Shown: positions 1 through 11,911, counted from the first letter of the stretch. The stretch is DNA of 64,000 nucleotides from Holacanthus passer (GCA_025331565.1 JAFREQ010000093.1:1024001-1088000); one strand, 5' to 3'. Numbers and translations are program-made. Notes: a model not told the origin generated them from the letters alone.

Positions 1-423
1 TGTGAATCACTTTGTAATGTGGGTTGAGAAAAGTACTGAGAAAGATTATTTTTGTTGTTATTATTATATATTTCCTGTTGATTTTATTCATTTATGAATC
101 TCCAAGACTCACAGAATCCAAACATGCTAAAGTGAGAATACTTATGTCCAATGAGGCATCAAGATGTTAAAGACATAAAACAATAAACTAATGAAAGACA
201 AAATTACATCTGTAAAGCTTAAACTCAAAAGCAAACATGTCAAATCATTTAACTACAACAGAAACAAATTGATGACTTGAGTATAATGTTGTTAACAGCC
301 TGTCATCTTACTCCATTAATAAGCTCTGTCCTGATCTCTAAAAACCTCCAAAAAATGTCTCTGGTTCTTCTTCACACCTGTTATTTATGGCTGTTGTATA
401 TTGTGATGTATTTTTCTCTTCAG
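1..423. other. 5' flank or 5'UTR intron of hyls1
   Basis: AT-rich sequence with no recognisable coding exon. It ends in a pyrimidine-rich acceptor (cttcag, AG at 422-423), so the exon holding the hyls1 start codon begins at 424. The hyls1 promoter and any 5' non-coding exon should therefore lie in this stretch or left of the window. Nothing else is visible here. Confidence 0.5.
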
Positions 424-458
424 GATTTATGCTGCCTCCTTGACTTGAAGTTGAAAAT

Positions 459-3400
459 ATGGTGGACAACCTGGATTTCTCAGAAGAGGAAATTCAAGAA
501 CAACTGGCGATCCTGGGCTACAAAAACATACCAAAACACAGGCTGCGTGAATTCAAGCATGGTAAAACTCCGAAAAATCCCTCCCTCACGGATTACCTTA
601 TTTGTTTTTTAGTTTTCTTTGGGATCCTAAATGTTTATGGTGTGCAATGACTCGTCTGAAAGGATTATAGCCGTCTTTGTGTAATGTCAGATCTTGATGA
701 ACTGATTCGACATGGAACATGGAAAAGCCTCGCCTCACCCACTCAGATAAACTCCACTAAATCTCAGAAAGCCACCTCTCAGCCGAGTCCTCCTGCCTAC
801 ACCAAAGAGAAAGGTCAGTACACTTATCTGACTGTGGCATGATGATAACAATAATAATAAAAAATCTGGTATTTAATTGTTTAAATGGTGAATTCTGTGT
901 TTTTCTTCACAGTCAGTCAGTGCGACTTTGAAGAATCTGGCAAAGGGTTTTTCTTACATGCCGGACAAGCGGACCATGACAGACAGGTAAGTGTTAGCCA
1001 CGCCAAGTCTGTGGACGAGCAGAGACTGTGTTCATATTCTGCACAATCTGAGTAAGCTGTGGTCTTATTGAACTGTGAAAAGGTGGCTAAAAACATGACA
1101 TCAGACTTGAAACACATTGCAGCTCCAAGCAGCACCACAGAGGCCAGACTTCAGTTTAACACTTTAGTAATGAAGCGAAAAGAGACTATTCAGAAATGTA
1201 GTGTAGGAGCCATGTATTTGATTTATGTGTATTATTCCTCTGAGCACTAGGGGGCGCAGGGTGAAGGCTGTGGCTGGCCACAGGAAATTTAAGTTCATGC
1301 CACTATCACAGGTGTTGTTACTCAGATAGAGGAGCAGTTTTTGACTGTGCTCGGATGACGGTTGCGTGGCTGTATTTTGTTTTAACTCTGTGTGGAAAAC
1401 TTATTGGAAGTGATGCACAGTAAAGAGTATGGACACAAGTAAGAAATCAAACGCACTATAATATAAAGTGTTGGTAAAGATTGAATCTGGATTTTCTGTG
1501 TACACGTGTAAACAATCAGTCCAATTAGCAGCTAAAGTGTTCGTTTCAAAGTCATTTCAGAGTCTTAAGAAATGAAACATTTCATTCTTGTATTAAAGGT
1601 TTTTCAAAGAACAAGATATATAATGCAGATAGTAGTTAAAAGACCCACCATCAGGAAAAAGCTCACCCAATTTAGTCTGCAAGATTTCTCTTATTTAAAG
1701 ATTTAAAGAAAATAAAAATGAAGACAGACCAACATTCATGCTTGACAAACAAATATGGAAACAGTCATACTTTTAATAGTGTCAGGCACATGTGATTGAT
1801 TCTGTGTATGATTTACCGCAGGTGCTCTGTCAGAACAGAGGCTATGGACGGCAGCAGGGACACTGTGACTCGTACGCTCAGCACTCGATGGCTCCAAAGC
1901 TCCAGCTGCCCCCAGGTGCTCCCAGCAGGCTGCAGGTGGAGCCAGATCCTGACGACACCCTCCATCCACCACTCCCTGACAGCTACACGTCCAAACCTGA
2001 CACCCAGGAGAGATGCTTCATCAAGAGAAAAGTCCTGAGGTAATTTTGATAAGACTCGTATCCACATGGGACCAAACTCTCAATGGTTCTGTCTGTTCAT
2101 TCAGCTGTTTTAAGTTAAATGTTATTCTTCATTCCATCTATGAAAAATAGAGCTGCATGACATATGTTTAAGATCAGACAAATTACAAAAACATCTCAAG
2201 TGAATTTTTTCAAATACCATGCGTCCGGCAGTAAGGTTCAGTTTATAGCTATACTGCATAAACTGTATGTCGTATTACAATATTGGAAATCAGTTTTTTG
2301 ATAAATAGTTTAGTACAGTTTGATAAATAGCAACAATTAATAAATGACCAAAGTTTTTGTTTGTTTTCTGTTGATTGAATTGAATAATGGTAAACAGAAA
2401 CAGAATGTATGACACACTGAATAAAGACACATTTAAAGTCAATTTAAAGTAAAAACTTACCAGCTTAATTGATCACTGAAAACACATGTGAATTCATCAT
2501 GAAGTGAATTTTAAAAAATGTATCACTGGAGCTTGAAAAAGCCTCTCTTACTACTCAAACTCGAGCTTGTACTTCATCATCTTCACTGGAAATGTGACCA
2601 TAATAATGTTGTATTTTTTTCTATCTACAGGAAACATAAAGGACAATCTCTGGTCTGCGATGAATCAGTCTATAGTGAAGACTCAGGTAACATACACTGA
2701 AGTACACACCAAAATCTTCTGAACATCTGTGTTTGTTCTCTAATATTAGTATCATTATTATTTACAGATCACTTTTCAAAACCCAGGTTACAAAGGGCTT
2801 TTAAGAAGCGATTAAAAACCTGATACTGACTCAATGTTCTGAAGTTAAGAGATAAGAAAATAATGTTATAGAAGTAAGTCACAGATAAAGGTAATTTGAC
2901 CTGTTTTAGAGGATTTTGCTGAAAACATATATATATTTTCATATGAATCACTTTAAAAGTTATTTTTGCAGTAGGCAGCTTAAAAAATATGAAGTAAACA
3001 CAAATAAAACAACATAAAAAGTGAGGTGTCTTGGTGGTTGAGTAGCTAATACATCTGTGTCAAGTTCTTGTCCCTTGTCTCTAAAATGGAATCCAGCTGT
3101 GGGACAAAACAATATGGACTCATAAACACAAAGCAGCAGACATGTAATCCCATTGGTCACCAGCAGTTGGAGCTGTTTCAGCTTAGAGAAAAGGATGAAG
3201 CACCTAGATATCAGCTTAATCCTCTTAGCTCTTCCCTTAAGCTCTCTGCCTCCACAGATCACACACCTCAGCAGGAGTGCAGGGCGCCACCATGTACAAA
3301 ATGTACAACGCTCAGTCGGACAGCGAGAGTGACGATGACAGGAATTCTCTCAGTTCCTCTTTCTGGTCTGATGGAGAGTGTCAGAAGGACGGGGAGGAGG

Positions 3401-6400
3401 AGGTGATGGAGATTGAGATTGAGCGAGTGGAGCAAGACCCCAAACCTGTTGCTGATGCCGAGGACTCTGCCCAGGAGGAAAAGCCTGAACTGAACAGCCA
3501 AAGCAACATGAGTGGAGAGAGTTCAGAAGGTGGAAGTGATGGTGATGATGATGACGATGATAATGAAGGACAAGAAGAAGATGATGACGATGATAATGAG
3601 ATGATGATGACGATGATAAGAAGAAGATGATGATGATGATGATGATGAAGATGAAGAAGAAGAAGACGATGACGACAAAGAAATTTGTAGCAGCACTTGT
3701 GATAGTCCAGCTCCGAGTCTGATGACCTCCGGCTACGGCACCTACAGGCCGGAGGAGCAGGAGGGAGGAGACTACAGAGACGACCACACCATAACAGAGT
3801 TTGATCAGGACAGTCAGGGAGATCTGTCAGAGACGAGGAACGACGAAGAGGACGATTGCTCACTTTGCAGCTTTGGCGGGTTTGACATCGAACCCACGGA
3901 GCCAGACTGTGACGAGACTCGTCCACTAAGCATGTTAGCGCTGGACGCTGAGCCTGAAGCTAATGAGGTTTGTTGCGGAGACGATGATCTGTGTGAAGAG
4001 GTGGACATGAAGCCAGAAGAAGATGAAGACCACGAAGGTGAGGAGACATTTGAAGATCTACACGCAGCGTCCAAAAGTGAAGTGGCAAATGTGACATCAG
4101 AGAAACAACATGTCGCTGTTGTTGAAGACACATTCATATTGGAAGAGGAACATTTGGAAGGTGGGAGTGTTGATGTTGAAGGAAGAAAAGAATATGAAAG
4201 GCTAGAAGAAGAAGTACAGGACCTTAAAGAACAGAATAATGAGGAGTCGGAGGATCCAGACGAGTCTTCAAGCAACAAAGACATCAAGTTTATCGACTCC
4301 AAAGTGGATTTTAGCCAGATGACGTACAACCAGATGTGTGAGGAGTGGGAAGGAAACCTCAGACAGAAGAAGGGTAACTGGTTTCATGTCTTCGGTTTGC
4401 GACATTTATCTGTCTGTTAACAGTGTCGCTATCAGGGTAACAGGTCGACATCAGGCTAAAATTCAAGGGATTTCTTCTTTGTCCTAATGAACACCTCAGC
4501 TCAAAATATACTTTAAAAAAATAAATAAATACCAGCAAGAATCACAGAAACTGAACAAAATGGCCACTGTCCTTAAATGTTACACTTGAACTGTGTAAAA
4601 TGCAATATATGATTTAGATCATTAACAACATCGACTCATACTGATGATTCAGTTCTGCTTCTTTAAGATTCAGGAGGTTCAACATCTTGTCATTTGAAAA
4701 ATATTCTGCAGTTAAACATGTTGAATTTCATCAACTTCATTCTTCTGAGTGAAGGTTTTATACTCAAATATGAATACGGTGCTTTTTTTTTAATTGCGAT
4801 GCTTTGCTTATTAAAACAAACCCAGTAAAATCCTGATCGTCTGTGTGAATGTGCTGGATGCGGTTTCTCTGCAGACGCGTCGAACTCTCTGGAGGAACGA
4901 CTGGCGGAGCTTCATTTATCCACAGCGGCTCAACACGACTTTGAGACAGAGAACGAAGACGTGACCAGTCAGAGCGACACCCAGAGTTCAGAGTCTGAGG
5001 GAATCTCTATGAGCGCCTTCGAATCCTACATGAGAGGCAGGGTGGGTAATGTAGTGTCCCAGAATGTGGTGGCAGACACGTGTTTTTTGTTCCATTACAG
5101 AGAACAGTGATGTGCAGATAAAACTGATTAAATGGACATGTTGAATTATCACTAAAAATCATTTTACTCATTTCATTTTGACCAGACTCGAGTTCGAAGT
5201 GACAGTGACATGAGGCCCAAACCCAAATCCTGTAAGTCATCGACAACCTAATGTACAAACTCATGATGTTATGACAATAAACCATTTTATAATTGATTAC
5301 ATTTATGTTTCAGTCATCCGACCAGTGATGAGTCAGCAAACCATAAAGAAGACAGACCCAGTGGCCAAGTCAGTTTAAAACCCTGAAAATTACACAAAGT
5401 ACCAAAACTCATTAAAGAAAACCACAAGATCCCAAAACATTCTTATTCCCATTCAGTTCATGTTCATATTGGCCTGATAGTTGACTCGTTTGGTTCTGTG
5501 GTCTTCTCGTCCTGCAGGTATTTCGAGTATAAGAAGCTCTGGGAAATGTTTCAACTTCCAGGAGAGAGGGACAGGAGAGCTCTCCGCCTGGAGATAAAGG
5601 TACGAGAATATATCTTCAATAGAACAAAAAATCTGACCTTAAATGAAGTGTTCAAATATGTTTTGGGTTTTTTTGAAAAATATTTTTATTTACGTTTTCA
5701 CAGGATGCAGAACATACAGAACTGCTCAGACAGGACAAAAAAGAAGAGGGAAAAAACAAACAAACAAACAAACAAACAAAACCCCCGCAGAGTGCAGGCA
5801 TGTAGGTACAGTCAATCTAAAATAAGAATAAATAACAGTGGGCGTAATTACCATCCTGCCTTCTCCCTGTCAATCTCCCGCAGCATAGCAAGGCAGTATC
5901 GTGATGACAACCAATACAGAGCAAACAAACATAGCAAGGCTACAAGGTGCTTGTTGGATAGTGAGCATTTCTAACAAAGTCACAAACACAAGCTAAGCTG
6001 ATCTGGGGAATCCATGTAGCGAGGAAGATGACAGCGTGGGCCCGATATGCTGCAAGGGTCCCAGACCTTACAGAAAACATTTGTTTTGGAGTGAAGCATG
6101 CATGTGATATATTCACTGGGAATGCAGTCCATAATATTGTGCCATGATCCAGAAGAGCAAAATGTTCTTTCTAGCAGCAAAAGTCAGTATATTGAAAAGT
6201 CTGCTTGGACTTCTGCCAGTGGCTCTATAGCAATATCAAAGTCATTTGGGGCATTCAGTTGTAATTTATGATCCTCCGTAGCTTTGGGGAGTCTCAAATC
6301 TGCAAAAAACTGACGCATAAGGGTCAAGGCATTGTCAGGCTGTTCAGAACTATAGATTGGAATAAAATGATGTAAAGTGTTTATTAATGGTTCTGGTATC

Positions 6401-7326
6401 GAACGATCTAACACCATTAGAATCAGTCTGCCAATCTCTTCTTGACAAGATTAATACTAATAATAGGATTGATTTGAAAAAACACTTTACATTGTAAAAA
6501 CAATCTCAAAGTGCTACAACTACAAACAAAAACAAGTAAAAGCACAACAGATATTTAAACTTTAAAAAATGTTTAAGATTAAAATGTCTCCTAAAAGGTT
6601 TTTAGTCCCATTTTAAAACTTTCTGCAGTCTGTGAGGTAATGTCCTGGCCAGAGAAAGTCATGCTGGTTACAGAAGATGTTCTAGTTTAGTGCTTCGGTT
6701 TTGGAGCTGTTGAGCTGAAGGAGGTTGTGTTTCATCCACACCTTCATCTCCTCCAGACAGGCAGTGAGTGTGGAGAGTGATGAAGGAGGTGATGAGTCTA
6801 TTTTCATGTAGAGTTGAGTGTCATCAGCATAGCAGTGGAATGATACTCCAAAGCGACTGTTGGCAGATGTTAAAGATAAATTCATATTTGTTGAACGGGT
6901 TTTGCTTTTTGTTTTCAGGAACGACTTGCATACCAACCTCCAGCGGTGAGTATTTCCCCAAATGTTCACTGTAAAGCTGCGAATTGGAATTATTAGACAA
7001 GTCTTTATTGTAACTTCTGCATCAATATGAAACAGTGGTTTGATCAAAATTCTGCAGCCGTTTAAGAACTGATAATGAAAGCTAGTATTCAAACACAGAA
7101 CTGATCAGTACTGAACTTCTGACACGTAGACACAGTTTTCAAAATGGATCCACATTAGCTTTGAGGTTGATTACGTCTTGTTGTGTTGCAGCCTAAACCT
7201 CGGAGAGTTTACGTGCCGAACACCTACATTGTGCCAACGGAGAAGAAGCGCTCGGCCCTCCGCTGGGAGATCAGGAACGATTTGGCCAACGGTGTCCTTC
7301 CGTACAAATTCAGCTATCGATTTTAG
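459..7326 (+). CDS. hyls1: HYLS1 centriolar and ciliogenesis protein
   Basis: HYLS1 is a core centriole protein that binds SAS-4/CPAP and is needed for basal bodies to build cilia; it is mutated in human hydrolethalus syndrome. Coding exons: 459-561, 691-813, 913-986, 1822-2039, 2631-2686, 3275-4373, 4875-5041, 5186-5231, 5314-5368, 5518-5599, 6919-6945, 7192-7326, all with GT-AG borders. The N-terminus (FSEEEIQEQLAILGYKNIP, then DLDELIRHG) and the C-terminal blocks (MSAFESYMRG, SDSDMRPKPKSFIRPVM, KKTDPVAKYFEYKKLWEMF, YVPNTYIVPTEKKRSALRWE) are diagnostic. The middle is a long acidic region. The frame is kept at all junctions except inside exon 6, where the acidic repeat changes frame near 3600-3630. 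Allowing for that, the product would be about 728 residues against about 299 in human. Exons 3-6 are supported mainly by phase and composition and are less certain than the two ends. Confidence 0.88.
987..3274. other. hyls1 introns 3-5
   Basis: The introns at 987-1821, 2040-2630 and 2687-3274 surround two short coding exons. They are AT-rich and I recognise no gene, RNA or clear mobile element in them. A short G/C-rich patch near 1247-1285 resembles the edges of fish dispersed repeats but cannot be assigned. Confidence 0.4.
3275..4373 (+). CDS. hyls1: hyls1 exon 6, acidic low-complexity exon with broken frame
   Basis: This 1,099-base exon encodes a Glu/Asp-rich, probably disordered region. 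The acceptor at 3273-3274 is chosen because it is the only nearby AG that keeps exon 5 in frame with MYKMYNAQSDSESDDD; the stronger-looking AG ending at 3257 leads to a stop. One frame is open to a TGA at 3628-3630, while the continuing frame (SLMTSGYGTYRPEEQE onward) opens only after a TAA at 3617-3619. Before the switch the translation drops from Asp/Glu into Met/Arg, the sign of a slipped acidic repeat. Adding one base near 3600 and one near 3620 would keep the run acidic throughout. The exon ends in phase 1 at a GTAACT donor. Confidence 0.75.
5820..6420 (-). mobile_element. Decayed L1-like LINE fragment, antisense in hyls1 intron 10
   Basis: Minus-strand translation of 5985-6180 gives WHNIMDCIPSEYITCMLH followed by KTNVFCKVWDP, resembling the C-terminal end of L1/Tx1-type ORF2. 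Translation of 6184-6400 gives FFADLRLPKATEDHKLQLNA, resembling the segment just before the reverse transcriptase in the same ORF2. The catalytic core between them is missing, so the copy is 5'-truncated and internally deleted and cannot move. An A-rich (CAAA)n stretch lies at 5744-5780 beside the low-coordinate end. Confidence 0.6.
6682..6865 (-). mobile_element. LINE reverse-transcriptase fragment (L2/CR1-like)
   Basis: The minus strand encodes FHCYADDTQLYMKI, then LTACLEEMKVWMKHNLLQLN and SSKTEAL. The Y-A-D-D catalytic box followed by the W-M...N-L-L-Q-L-N...K-T-E block is typical of L2/CR1-clade LINEs. Only this part of the domain is present and the open frame is lost on both sides, so it is a dead fragment. 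It is a different family from the L1-like piece about 260 bases away, so this hyls1 intron has taken at least two insertions. Confidence 0.7.
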
Positions 7327-7396
7327 GCCTTTTGTTCTCCGAATGCCTTTTACATACGTTTTTTATGAAACTTTGTATTACTTTTTTATCTTGCTT

Positions 7397-7402
7397 TTTA
7401 TT
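7397..7402 (-). terminator. Candidate mrpl4 poly(A) signal
   Basis: TTTATT on the plus strand is AATAAA in the mrpl4 sense, about 90 nt beyond the mrpl4 stop at 7491-7493. It lies within the hyls1 3'UTR, so the two mRNAs would overlap tail to tail. Confidence 0.5.
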
Positions 7403-7426
7403 TATGGATGAATTTTTGTGAAACAT

Positions 7427-7432
7427 AATAAA
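7427..7432 (+). terminator. hyls1 poly(A) signal AATAAA
   Basis: A canonical AATAAA lies about 100 bases after the hyls1 stop codon (7324-7326). Cleavage would be expected near 7445-7455, giving a 3'UTR of roughly 125 nt. Confidence 0.7.
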
Positions 7433-7490
7433 CACATAAAGAAAACTCTTCTCACTGCAGTCGGTGAATATATTACAGGTCATTTTTCAT

Positions 7491-10400
7491 CTATGGGAAA
7501 TCGGAGTAGGGCAGTTTGAATGGGTACAGAGGTGTGTATCGCTGGTCGTGCCAAAGCAGCTTGTCTTCCAGAAACTTAATCGTTTCCAGCGTGAGGACGA
7601 CGGCTTCATGTTTCAACAGGCTGTGGACATTCAGACCTGACAGAGAAAAGACAAAGAAGGTAAAGATCTGAATGTTTTCCAGTATCCAGGACTTCATTTG
7701 TTACACAAGAAGTGCTCTGATAGTGAATTAGTTTCTTTTATGACAATCCAGAAAGGTTGACGTAGCTGCCAACCTACTGAAGTTCTAATAATGGTGTCAT
7801 GTTAAACAGTTAATCTTCAGAGAGAGAAGTTCCACTAACTATGATGCAAATTACACCTGCCACCATTAGCACAATTACCATTGTGACATGAATTACAGAA
7901 TTTAATATATCAAATCCTACAGTTTATGTTAAAATGTTCAAAATTGTATCTTAATTTATTTTGTCCCCGGCAAAAAAGTCTTTAAAGGGAAATTCTTGCT
8001 TTTTTGTTTAACATGAAATGAGACACGACTATACATACAAACTTACCAACGGCTGGAATAATGTTCACCGTCTTTAAACTTAGAGTTGCCTGAAGGATGT
8101 TTTCAGGAATCTCTTCAGCTCTGAAAACAACACAAACAACTTCAGCACTGAGCGAACCACAGAGGAAATAAAAGTTGTTATTGAAGTTATGCAGGAGTCT
8201 TGCTGATGATACTCACACATCAACTATTAACACCGACTCTCCCCAGTGTCTGTGTTTGATGAGGTCCAGCAGGTACTGAGAGTCGGGGCTGGGGATGTTC
8301 AGAGAGTCCACGATGTGAAGGTAGTCCTGGAAAATATACAAGACCCAGGTTAAAGGTTTAATAACTGCTCTGAAAGGATTAGAAAAATTAAGCAACATTT
8401 TGACAATCGCTTCACACTTCTTTTTTTTTTACTCGAGCAAAACATTCACTGGCTTCTTAAATGTAAAGATTTGCTGCTTTTCGTTGTTAATTCTGATAGT
8501 AAATCGAGCATCTGAGATTTTGACTGTTAGTCAAAACAAGGAATAATGTTTTTTCAGTTCTAAATAATCTGCAGATTAATAGATGAAAGAGTCGAAGCCC
8601 TAAAAAGTTGAGCGTTTTGGGTTTTTTTTGTTTTTAAACAGCCCTATGAAAATTGTAACTTCTAAATAACATTAATGAGGAGAAAGTATTAACGCGATTA
8701 AACAGACACAAGTGTCACAAAACTTTAACTGGAGTCTCAAATGGTGTCACAAACAGGTTTCAGTTACCTGAGCCATCTTGGAGCTCAGAGCCACTTTGAG
8801 TCCTTGCACTCGAACCTTCATGGGTAACATGTAGTAGTAACTGGTCGGTCCTCTGGGTCCATGAGACACCCCACCTGAGAGAAACATCACCTGTCAGACT
8901 TCCTCATTCTCAACCTGTGAACCACTCGAGATCAAACGAATGAAGGAAGAAAACATGTTTGACTAATAATGATACCACTGAGGTGAAAGCAAAGGATTTG
9001 TTTTAGTATTTTTCCTCTTTGGGTTAGAGTTTGGAACAGGACAGAAAGAAACTGATGATTCATTTACATCTATCATCGCAGCAGACAAATGAAGCAGAGT
9101 TCAAAAGAACAGTTCACAACAAAACTAAAAGCAGTCACCTCCTTTCCATATCGGTGATCTGATGCTTCCATGACGCGCTCTTCCACTTCCTTTCTGCCTC
9201 CATGGTTTCCTGCCTCCACCTCTGACCTCTGACCTGATCTTTGTGTTGGCGTGACTCTGAGAGATCAAAACAACTATCAGCCTTCAGAGTCATTCTCACT
9301 GCTCATATGACTGATGTATAAGAACCTGGTTGAGTTTCATTCATAGACGGTCTTTGTTTAGCCTACAATGCGGTGGCATAAGAGCAAATCTAAATAGTTA
9401 GGCAGCAGACACACATTCATACTGGTTCTAATAAATAATGAAATAGTAAAGTGAGGCAAAATGGAACTAAGATCATTGGACCTAAAACATCTATATTTCT
9501 TTTTAGACCAATATCTGATTAATTCAGGTGCAAAACTTAGTTGCATTAACATGTGCAGCAGCTAAGCTGTCGCTAAAGAAGGTCGTGATAATTATCATCT
9601 GCTGCTGATCGTGGTTAATGATTTACTGTGAAATAAAAAGTTGCAAGGCTCTTTCTTTCTAAGGTTAAAAAAGCTATGATATGTGGCATTAGTTCAGTCA
9701 CTGAATACAATATGCTTATGGATGTGTCCCTATTAAAGAATAATTCCTTTCTTAAGTTTTGTTGAAGCCTGAACATAAAAATACATCCAAATGAAGCTGT
9801 AACTTACAATTCTTTTATAATTTCTCTGCCATGTTTCAACGTCGTGGAGAATATCAAGCCTAAAGAGGAGCGAAAACACGAATGATTAATACAGGATTCA
9901 CACAGTTTCCACTTCACACAGATTTTCATTTTGTGACTGGATTTAAAGATTTTTGTTGGCGTTTTCACAGGAGGTAGTTCACTATCTGCAGAGAGCGGCT
10001 GAGTAGTGTCAAGACATCAACACTCTTTCAATAGAATAGAGTCTATAGACTTTGTCCACTGCTCTTTTTTTTTAACCTGAAGAAGGTGATATCAGTTAAC
10101 GATGGCTGATCTTTGGGACACGAACTGAGGGCGGCACAAACAATAAATGTCCCAATGAAAGATGACATTTTTGAGACCAAAGCTTTGGAAATGTGAACTC
10201 TTTGTGAGCGTTACCTCGGAGGCACCGCAAAGACATCTGGGTGGAGATGAGCCAAACCCAACGGCTCGCTGTCCTGCTTCTCCAGAGTCTCCACCCACGT
10301 CTGGACGGGGCTCAGGTGAGCCGGAACGACAGCATCGCACTTCCTGAGGACGGGCAGGGAGCAGTCTGCTGGAGGACGAGGACGCTCTGCAGGAGAAAAG

Positions 10401-11666
10401 ACTCCTCAGTGATGGATATCTCAGATATGATGAGCACAGACAGACAGTGTCGTCAAAATGAGATATTCTAGTGTGGTGCAGGAGAGTTTTACTTCAGCTT
10501 CTTCACTGTTAACACTAAAAGTATTTGATGAGTCTGATTGTCATGATGACGAAAACTCTTGGGAAAAACTTTTGATTTTTAGGCAGATAAAGATTAGTTA
10601 AATTTAAAGAAACTATATTTGTATAAACTATCGAGCAAAACAGCTTCAAAAACATTTTTACTTCAAACACCATCAGCTTAACTACAACAACACTCAGCTG
10701 ACAAGTTTATATTTAATCTATATGTGCACAAGTCAGATGTTTTAACTCACTCAATCTGGCAGGATCCACGAGGTTTGTGGGCAGCCGCAGGTTGGGAGGC
10801 AGAGCGATCTCACCAGAGAACGACGAGGCAAACTGAGGAGGAGAAAAACTGGAGTTAGTGGAGCAGCTTGAGAACAAAACACACGTGTAACAGGTTGATA
10901 TGTTAACACTGAGCAGGAGCTGCAACACCTTCCCATATCACATTAATCAAGTTCAATACTTTAACCATTTATAATGGTAAAATGATTATTTTCAATACAC
11001 TGGCAAATAATACATATTTTACACATCTTCAGTGTTGAGTTGTGGAAATAAAATATTCCACTTAACGTAAAATAAACTTACAGCTCATTAAAACATGTTT
11101 TAGCTATAGTCAGCAAATCTTATATTTCACACATGACTTCAGTACTTAAATCCATTATTGGACTAATTCAACTCAATTCAAAGAACAATTCTTCTCTGTA
11201 AGGATTTGCTCAGTTTCTCTTTGTTTTATATCATTATAATCTGAATTATTTTAGAATTTGTTTACAGGAATAATTAGAAGATTCAGAATTCCAGGTTTTA
11301 TTATTAATCGTTATTATCTGATTAAAATACAGTCCACTCCTCTGGGTCTTATTCCCTCCTGTAAAGCATTTAATAAACTCATACATTTCATTTTCTGATT
11401 ATTGGACAAATAACAGTTACATTTTCAGGACACACATGGAAAATAAGCACCGAAGATCCGCATCTTTAATAGACACGTATGTTCACCTCAAAGCTACATC
11501 TGTTCGATGCTGAACAGCCTCACACAGGCCTTTAACCACGATCATGACTGAAGTTAAAAACCTGAAACGGAGTGAAATAATGTTCAGCTAATGTGGCTGC
11601 AGGTCAAACGCTACTCACCCTCTTTGCGGCTCCTTCGAAGAAAAATATCAGAGGACAACGAAGCAT
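7491..11666 (-). CDS. mrpl4: Mitochondrial large-subunit ribosomal protein L4 (uL4m)
   Basis: This is the uL4 protein of the 39S mitochondrial ribosome, lining the exit tunnel. Nine coding exons in transcript order: 11666-11619, 10832-10751, 10386-10215, 9859-9808, 9256-9139, 8874-8768, 8326-8217, 8120-8047, 7636-7491. They sum to 909 nt (302 residues; human 311) with matching phase at every junction. Recognisable blocks: HLHPDVFAVPPRLDILHDV, KIRSEVRGGGRKPWRQKGSG, RARHGSIRSPIWKGG, GPRGPTSYYYMLPMKVRV and a C-terminus ending LYPFKLPYSDFP. The start is the ATG at 11666-11664, followed by a short N-terminus (MLRCPLIFFFEGAAKR) with basic and hydrophobic residues that suits an import signal. The gene is tail to tail with hyls1, and its promoter lies in a CpG-rich stretch at 11667-11860. 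Confidence 0.95.
8440..8615 (+). repeat. Dispersed fish repeat, family A copy 1
   Basis: This mrpl4 intron holds a degenerate piece with the words gatttgctgcttttc, tgactgttagtcaaaacaag and cagattaatagatga, ending in gaagcccta. The same word order appears near 22060, 53240 and 61150. From memory it belongs to an abundant interspersed element of percomorph genomes; I cannot name the superfamily. Confidence 0.5.
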
Positions 11667-11860
11667 TTCGGCTCTATTTTCTTCCACAGTCACAAACAAG
11701 TCTGATTTCCACTTAAATCATCTGAAATACACATTTAAAACTGAACCGAAGATTGTTTGCAGCGTGAAAGGTCGCAGCGGCTTTTCCGTGTCGCGTGTCG
11801 GCGCGTTGTGATGACGTAACGTGTCAAAACGGAACAGTCGCGCGACCTGCAGGTCAGAGG
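11667..11860 (-). promoter_or_regulatory. mrpl4 promoter region
   Basis: Immediately upstream of the mrpl4 start the sequence becomes rich in CpG (gtcgcgtgtcggcgcg near 11790-11806, gtcgcgcgacctg near 11838-11850), unlike the AT-rich surroundings. A CRE-like TGACGTAA lies at 11813-11820. No TATA box is evident. This fits a CpG-type housekeeping promoter; the transcription start cannot be fixed from sequence. Confidence 0.55.
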
Positions 11861-11866
11861 CGGGAG

Positions 11867-11880
11867 TTCTTCTTCTTCTT

Positions 11881-11911
<31 letters not shown>

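Noticed and set aside
277..612. 111-codon plus-strand open frame overlapping the hyls1 start exon
   Set aside because: It is in a different frame from the conserved HYLS1 N-terminus, crosses the intron-exon border at 423/424, and has no similarity.
3258..3406. Use of the acceptor ending at 3257 for hyls1 exon 6
   Set aside because: It places the exon in a frame that stops at 3404-3406 and misses the acidic region. The acceptor at 3273-3274 keeps phase with exon 5.
3350..3926. Minus-strand Ser/His-rich open frames opposite hyls1 exon 6
   Set aside because: Shadows of the acidic GAT/GAA repeat on the coding strand.
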